A stretch of 9,494 nt of DNA from an uncultured Chloroflexota bacterium (GTDB taxonomy: Bacteria; Chloroflexota; Anaerolineae; Aggregatilineales; Phototrophicaceae): NCBI GenBank assembly GCA_903904765.1, contig CAIVEA010000105.1, positions 1 through 9,494 on the forward strand, read 5' to 3'. A program made the position numbers and the translations under genes. The notes beneath the pieces were generated by a model. It searched no databases and was not told where the DNA came from. It saw only the letters and a list, made by a program, of their open reading frames with translations. This document shows positions 6,328-9,494 of the stretch, in pieces (position 1 is the first letter of the stretch; each line of letters starts with the position of its first letter).

Positions 6328-7137
6328 TTAGCTGCCGCAGGTTCCGGTGGTACGCAGGTAACTGTCGCTCACCCACCCCTGACGATCGCGCCAGATGATG
6401 CGAATCCAGCCGGGGACACGCTCTGTGGCCTGCCATGTGGTGTTATAGGGCAGGCGGTCGAGGATGGCGCTGGTGGTATTAGCTTCGGCTCGCAGCCGCA
6501 CAATGCGCGTAGTGGTCACGGTGCAACCGGAGAGCGCCCCACTATATCCTGCCACGACTGTCGGTGTGCCGGGACCGGGGGTTGCGCCCGCAGTGGGGGT
6601 TACGCCGGGGGGCAAGGTGCTGACCGGCGGTGGCACGACTGCGCCGGTGGATGAGGTGAGCATCACCGTACCCGCGTTCGACACGCTGCCGCAGGTGTAA
6701 CCGCCCTCGACAGTGGCGGCGATTTGCTGAAGCTGGCGCGGCGACTGGGTGGCATCCAGATAGAAGAAGCCGCCCGTCCCCAGCAAGCAGAGGCGAATCG
6801 GGTTGTTGAAACTCTGTACAGTCGAACCATTAATCAGGATGGCGAACACATCCACCGCCTGCTGAATGCCCAGATTCAGCGCATCCATATTGCCGATCTG
6901 GGCGCTGTTGACCAGAAAACGACCATCCTGCGCCAGCACACGGCAATACACGCCGCCGCTGTTCACGGTCTGTGGCGGGATGTCGTAGCGCACAATCGGG
7001 TTGGTCGCGCCGGTCAGGTCGGCGCACAGCGGTAGATTCTTAGGGTTGCGCGGATCGGGCGTTTGCGCGTTCAGTGGCAGCACACCCAGCGCCAGCACGA
7101 GGCACACCAGCACAATCCACAATTGTTGACGGGTCAT
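6328..7137 (-). CDS. Secreted SH3b-domain protein
   Basis: A 269-residue exported protein. The signal peptide has R3, a hydrophobic core (5-21) and a likely cleavage after A24 (LNA-Q). There follows a domain without a recognised family (about 30-160), then a Pro/Thr/Gly linker (about 168-197, with PTAGATPGPG) and a bacterial SH3 (SH3b) domain at the C-terminus (about 205-269) with the typical VRLRAEAN start, LP turn, W-I-R-I strand and GWVSDSYL ending. SH3b domains bind cell-wall peptides or proteins. The mature protein has six cysteines (C38, C65, C117, C149, C205, C267); C205 and C267 bracket the SH3b domain, suggesting a disulfide that closes it. ATG 7137 has GGGAGG 9 nt upstream. The unknown N-terminal domain gives no functional clue. 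The gene lies downstream of the deaminase gene on the same strand but has its own promoter. Confidence 0.83.
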   Translation of the reverse strand: MTRQQLWIVLVCLVLALGVLPLNAQTPDPRNPKNLPLCADLTGATNPIVRYDIPPQTVNSGGVYCRVLAQDGRFLVNSAQIGNMDALNLGIQQAVDVFAILINGSTVQSFNNPIRLCLLGTGGFFYLDATQSPRQLQQIAATVEGGYTCGSVSNAGTVMLTSSTGAVVPPPVSTLPPGVTPTAGATPGPGTPTVVAGYSGALSGCTVTTTRIVRLRAEANTTSAILDRLPYNTTWQATERVPGWIRIIWRDRQGWVSDSYLRTTGTCGS

Positions 7138-7177
7138 CAGTTATTCCCTCCCGCAAAAATACCAACGGGCAGCAAAC

Positions 7178-7207
7178 ATTATAATGTGCATGAACCACGC
7201 TTCACAA
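7178..7207 (-). promoter_or_regulatory. Promoter of the SH3b gene
   Basis: On the minus strand TATAAT (7178-7183) has TTGTGA (7202-7207, 4 of 6 matches) 18 bp upstream, about 40 nt before the start at 7137. The -35 overlaps the last codons of the deaminase gene. Confidence 0.5.
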
Positions 7208-7627
7208 GTCACCTTCGGGCGGGGACTGGCGATGAAACCAGTCATGATAGGGCAACAGGTCAGCCAGCGGTAGTTCGTGATCGGTATCCAGAATTACGCG
7301 GGTGGCAAGGTTGCCGGGGTGAATCTGGCGCATGAACTCGCGGCAGCGTCCGCACGGGGCGAGGATGAAGGTCTCGCCAGCTTCGTTCAGCCACACTGCC
7401 ACGATCTGCTCAATCCGGTATTCGCCCGCCGTGACCATCGCGGCAATCGCGCTGTGTTCGGCGCAGAATCCGATGCCGGAGGGCATGTCCATACACACGC
7501 CCCGGTAAATGTGTCCGCTATCCGTCACCAGCGCCGCGCCCACATCGCCCACCGTGTACGCCCCGACGCGAGTGGAGCGCACCACCGCTTTCGCCTGTTC
7601 GATTAACGCACTGTTGGAGAGCATCAT
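7202..7627 (-). CDS. Cytidine deaminase-like enzyme, close to blasticidin-S deaminases
   Basis: A 141-residue zinc-dependent cytidine/deoxycytidylate deaminase superfamily enzyme that hydrolyses the amino group of a cytosine ring. The zinc site is complete: C55-A-E57 (catalytic E57) and P91-C92-G-R-C95. The tail after it ([10 protein letters not shown], then [10 protein letters not shown]) is the pattern seen in blasticidin-S deaminase and its bacterial relatives, rather than the plain nucleoside salvage enzyme, so the substrate could be a cytosine-nucleoside antibiotic or cytidine itself. Length fits the small tetrameric class. The start is uncertain by one to two codons: GTG 7630, ATG 7627 and ATG 7624 are in tandem; ATG 7627 is chosen since it makes TGATG with the upstream stop and no Shine-Dalgarno is seen, implying coupled translation with the Nudix-GNAT gene. 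Confidence 0.87.
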   Translation of the reverse strand: MMLSNSALIEQAKAVVRSTRVGAYTVGDVGAALVTDSGHIYRGVCMDMPSGIGFCAEHSAIAAMVTAGEYRIEQIVAVWLNEAGETFILAPCGRCREFMRQIHPGNLATRVILDTDHELPLADLLPYHDWFHRQSPPEGDL

Positions 7628-8595
7628 CACCGGATTTTCACGCGCATGGTGGACTCGTCATCGAAGCCGGAAGCGGCATAGAAAGCGCGGGCGCGTTCGT
7701 TCGCCCGCTGCACATTCACCAGTAGCGAACGCAGATTCAACCGCCCCGCCCGCCGCACCACCGCCTCCAGCAAAGCAGCGCCCACGCCGCGCCGCTGGTA
7801 GCTGGGCAGCACCGCCATATCATTGATGAAGCCGCGCCCGCCCGTCAGCGTCCGCACAATCGAGAGGGCGATGAAACCGATCAGGATGGGCGGTTGCTGG
7901 CGGCTTTGCGCCACGAACACCTCAAACCCCGCCGACTCGCGGAAGCGCAGGCTCACCTCACGCCAATCGTCCGTGTTCAAATCACGGTTGGCAGGGATGA
8001 GTGCCAGTAGCGCCATAATCTCGTCAGCATCGGCATTGTCGGCAGGCCGGATGATGTAATCGGCGCGTTCGCCTTCGTCAGCAGGGGGGATTGTCCCACC
8101 GCCGCGCTGCGCCAGCCATTGCGCCATGATCTCGCGGTGAGTGCGGAAGGGCAGCAGCGGCATAGCTTCCGGCTGGAACACCCGCGCTTGCAGCGCATCA
8201 TCCCCACCTTGCAGCCGTCCGCCCACCGGACGGGCGCGGAAGAAGATCATGATTCCGCTGATGGGCGGCCCTTCGGGGAACGAGTTGATTCCCGCCAGTT
8301 CGAGGATTTCGACCTTCAGGCCGGTTTCTTCTTCGGCTTCGCGGATGGCAGCATCTTCGGCGCTCTCGTCGGCCTCGATGAAGCCGCTGGGCAGCGTCCA
8401 CTCGCCCTGATGCGGCGGCTGCCCGCGCTGAATCAGCACCACGCCCCCCTCATGTTCGATCAGGATACCCACCGCCGGAACGGGATTCACGTAATGCACA
8501 TAACCACACACCTCGCAGGCTTGACGCATGCGCCCGCCTTCTTCGCGCTGCCCCAATTTCGCCCCGCACACCGGACAGTACACCAGTTCGCGCAT
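7627..8595 (-). CDS. Zn-ribbon Nudix hydrolase fused to a GNAT acetyltransferase
   Basis: A 322-residue fusion of two enzymes. First, a zinc ribbon (C7, C10, C27, C30) and a Nudix hydrolase domain (about 38-165) whose Nudix box is intact at 71-93 (G, E77, REAEEETGL). Nudix enzymes cut nucleoside diphosphates linked to another group, using Mg held by the box glutamates. The SQPWPFPxS motif specific to NADH pyrophosphatase (NudC) is not seen, so NAD(H) is an unlikely substrate despite the zinc ribbon. After a short linker, a GNAT domain (about 180-322) has the acetyl-CoA loop QRRGVG and the [13 protein letters not shown] region typical of N-acetyltransferases. ATG 8595 begins just before the ribbon, as is usual; GTG 8622 (9 codons longer) is possible and neither has a strong Shine-Dalgarno. 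The stop overlaps the deaminase start (TGATG). Substrates of both domains are unknown. Confidence 0.88.
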   Translation of the reverse strand: MRELVYCPVCGAKLGQREEGGRMRQACEVCGYVHYVNPVPAVGILIEHEGGVVLIQRGQPPHQGEWTLPSGFIEADESAEDAAIREAEEETGLKVEILELAGINSFPEGPPISGIMIFFRARPVGGRLQGGDDALQARVFQPEAMPLLPFRTHREIMAQWLAQRGGGTIPPADEGERADYIIRPADNADADEIMALLALIPANRDLNTDDWREVSLRFRESAGFEVFVAQSRQQPPILIGFIALSIVRTLTGGRGFINDMAVLPSYQRRGVGAALLEAVVRRAGRLNLRSLLVNVQRANERARAFYAASGFDDESTMRVKIR

Positions 8596-8656
8596 ATCGT
8601 TCGCTCGTTCGTGAAGATTCACCTGAAGGCGAGTGTACCGCCGACTGGCGAATCGC

Positions 8657-8671
8657 GCCTATGCGGTAGGC
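8657..8671. repeat. Short hairpin upstream of the Nudix-GNAT gene
   Basis: GCCTA, 5-nt loop and TAGGC form a 5-bp stem in the leader of the Nudix-GNAT gene. A T6 run lies 13 nt further along the + strand (8685-8690), too far for a classical terminator. The stem is weak. Confidence 0.2.
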
Positions 8672-8727
8672 ATTCAGGGGGCAGTTTTTTATCAGGTAAG
8701 GGACGAAGGGAGGAATACACCGCCATT

Positions 8728-8790
8728 CGTAGGGACAACACCTATGTTGTCCGCCTGAATACGGCGGACTTGGTAGGCCAAATCCCTACG
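8728..8790. repeat. 63-bp nested palindromic intergenic element
   Basis: Outer 8-bp arms CGTAGGGA (8728-8735) and TCCCTACG (8783-8790) enclose further perfect inverted repeats: GGACAACA (8733-8740) with TGTTGTCC (8745-8752), GTCCGCC (8749-8755) with GGCGGAC (8763-8769), and TTGG/CCAA (8770-8781). The first two share bases and so form alternative hairpins. It has no coding potential. The design resembles REP/MITE-like elements that occur in many copies in intergenic DNA. There is no second copy in this window. Confidence 0.6.
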
Positions 8791-8808
8791 CAATCGCCCG
8801 CGTCTTCC

Positions 8809-8836
8809 CCCCTTTCTCAATGTATAAGGAAAGGGG
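8809..8836 (-). terminator. Stem-loop just after the PhoD-like gene
   Basis: A perfect 8-bp stem (CCCCTTTC at 8809-8816, GAAAGGGG at 8829-8836, 12-nt loop) lies 22 nt after the stop of the phosphatase on the minus strand. No T run follows in that direction, so it may stabilise the mRNA end or be a weak terminator rather than a strong intrinsic one. Confidence 0.4.
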
Positions 8837-8858
8837 CGGAGCATGACGGCGCACCCCC

Positions 8859-9494
8859 TCAGCGCGGTTGCACGCTGAACTGCTGCATGATGGCCGGGAC
8901 GCGGGCGCTCACACTGGCGGGATCGGCGCTCATCTCGGCCTGCGTGTAATACGGGATGCCGTAGGTCGTCACCAGTAGCACCCCGTCGGCATCAATCTCA
9001 AATTCCGTCCAGCCGAAGGTCTGCGTGGCAATCCACAGGCCACTGAGTAGTTTGGCAGGGATTTCAGAGCCGTCCAGCCCCAGCAAGTCGTAGTTATAGG
9101 CGGTGATCTGCGCGTTGAGGATGGGCAGCAAGCTCACATCTTTGAAGCCGGGGGGCAGGTTGTCGTACAGCTTCTTCTGTTCCGGCGTGACCAGCCCTAA
9201 TCGCAGCGCAATTGCCGTCACGGTGGGGCCGAAGGGCGCATCGAAAGCCGCCGACTCGGTGCTGATCTCCCATGCGCCCGTCGCTTGCTGCGGCGCATCC
9301 ATCGAGTCGGCGTAGGTCAGGTTGTTGACCAGCGTCCCGTGAATATCCGCCGCCACGAACACCACATTGGTCAGCTTATTCTCCGCGATGAAGCGCAGCA
9401 GATCGGCGCGTTCGGCAGCATAGCCTTCGTAGCGATCCGAAGCGTTCAACGGGCCTAGGTTCTGCACCGGCTCCGGCACCATGACGAACTTCCA
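8859..9494 (-). CDS. PhoD-like alkaline phosphatase/phosphodiesterase, C-terminal part (5' end outside window)
   Basis: The last 211 residues of a PhoD-family metallophosphatase, an exported enzyme that removes phosphate from phosphodiesters or monoesters with a Ca/Fe centre. The frame continues to the window edge (W-K-F-V just before the Met at 9482), so that Met is internal. Seen here are the DRYEGYAAER segment followed by an Arg/Leu helix, the NVVFVAADIHG strand-loop whose D and H are metal ligands in PhoD, the WEISTES segment, and the C-terminal beta strands (W-T-E-F-E-I-D-A-D-G) typical of the family tail. The catalytic N-terminal half and any Tat signal peptide lie outside the window. 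About 240 nt separate it from the Nudix-GNAT gene, with palindromes in between, so co-transcription with that gene is doubtful. Confidence 0.85.
   Translation of the reverse strand, partial: WKFVMVPEPVQNLGPLNASDRYEGYAAERADLLRFIAENKLTNVVFVAADIHGTLVNNLTYADSMDAPQQATGAWEISTESAAFDAPFGPTVTAIALRLGLVTPEQKKLYDNLPPGFKDVSLLPILNAQITAYNYDLLGLDGSEIPAKLLSGLWIATQTFGWTEFEIDADGVLLVTTYGIPYYTQAEMSADPASVSARVPAIMQQFSVQPR

Noticed and set aside
8119..8949. 276-codon + strand frame over the Nudix-GNAT and PhoD genes
   Set aside because: It crosses two well-supported opposite-strand genes and the palindromic intergenic region and has a low-complexity, His/Arg-rich antisense look.
1..9494. CRISPR array, tRNA, rRNA, insertion sequence
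   Set aside because: No regularly spaced repeats, no cloverleaf-like intergenic segment and no transposase motifs were seen on either strand.

Overview
The window reads as chromosomal DNA from a GC-rich environmental bacterium, most likely a member of the Chloroflexota (Anaerolineae-like). This is an inference from gene style: a membrane Ser/Thr kinase with a Pro/Thr-rich linker and an RskA-like outer part, a WD40 lipoprotein, a secreted SH3b protein with a PTPG-type linker, and palindromic intergenic repeats. No rRNA, tRNA or marker gene is present to fix the taxonomy. I see no CRISPR array, transposase, phage gene or tRNA.

Left part (1-4696, + strand). A YacP/Rae1-like NYN ribonuclease gene is followed by a promoter region full of short inverted repeats. 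Next comes a tight three-gene unit: a transmembrane PknB-type Ser/Thr kinase (start GTG 781), an eight-repeat WD40 lipoprotein overlapping it by ATGA, and a two-helix membrane protein starting 5 nt after the lipoprotein stop. This unit looks like a surface-signalling module. The kinase's outer part carries an RskA-like beta domain, a His-rich helical segment and an EF-hand-like loop. The lipoprotein propeller would sit on the same side of the membrane.

Middle part (4697-6317). A small unknown gene on the - strand ends directly against the stop of the three-gene unit. A 349-bp AT-rich gap (about 35% GC in the part counted) separates it from a small stand-alone FHA protein and a MarR regulator, both on the + strand. 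A 12-bp perfect terminator hairpin closes this part. The FHA protein could read phosphothreonines made by the kinase, but nothing in the sequence proves that link.

Right part (6328-9494, - strand). In transcription order there is a PhoD-like phosphatase (5' end outside the window), an intergenic region with stacked stem-loops including a 63-bp nested palindromic element, a Zn-ribbon/Nudix/GNAT fusion enzyme, a cytidine/blasticidin-S-deaminase-like enzyme coupled to it through TGATG, and a secreted SH3b protein with its own promoter and six cysteines. The Nudix-GNAT and deaminase pair suggests nucleotide clean-up or detoxification of nucleoside-type compounds.
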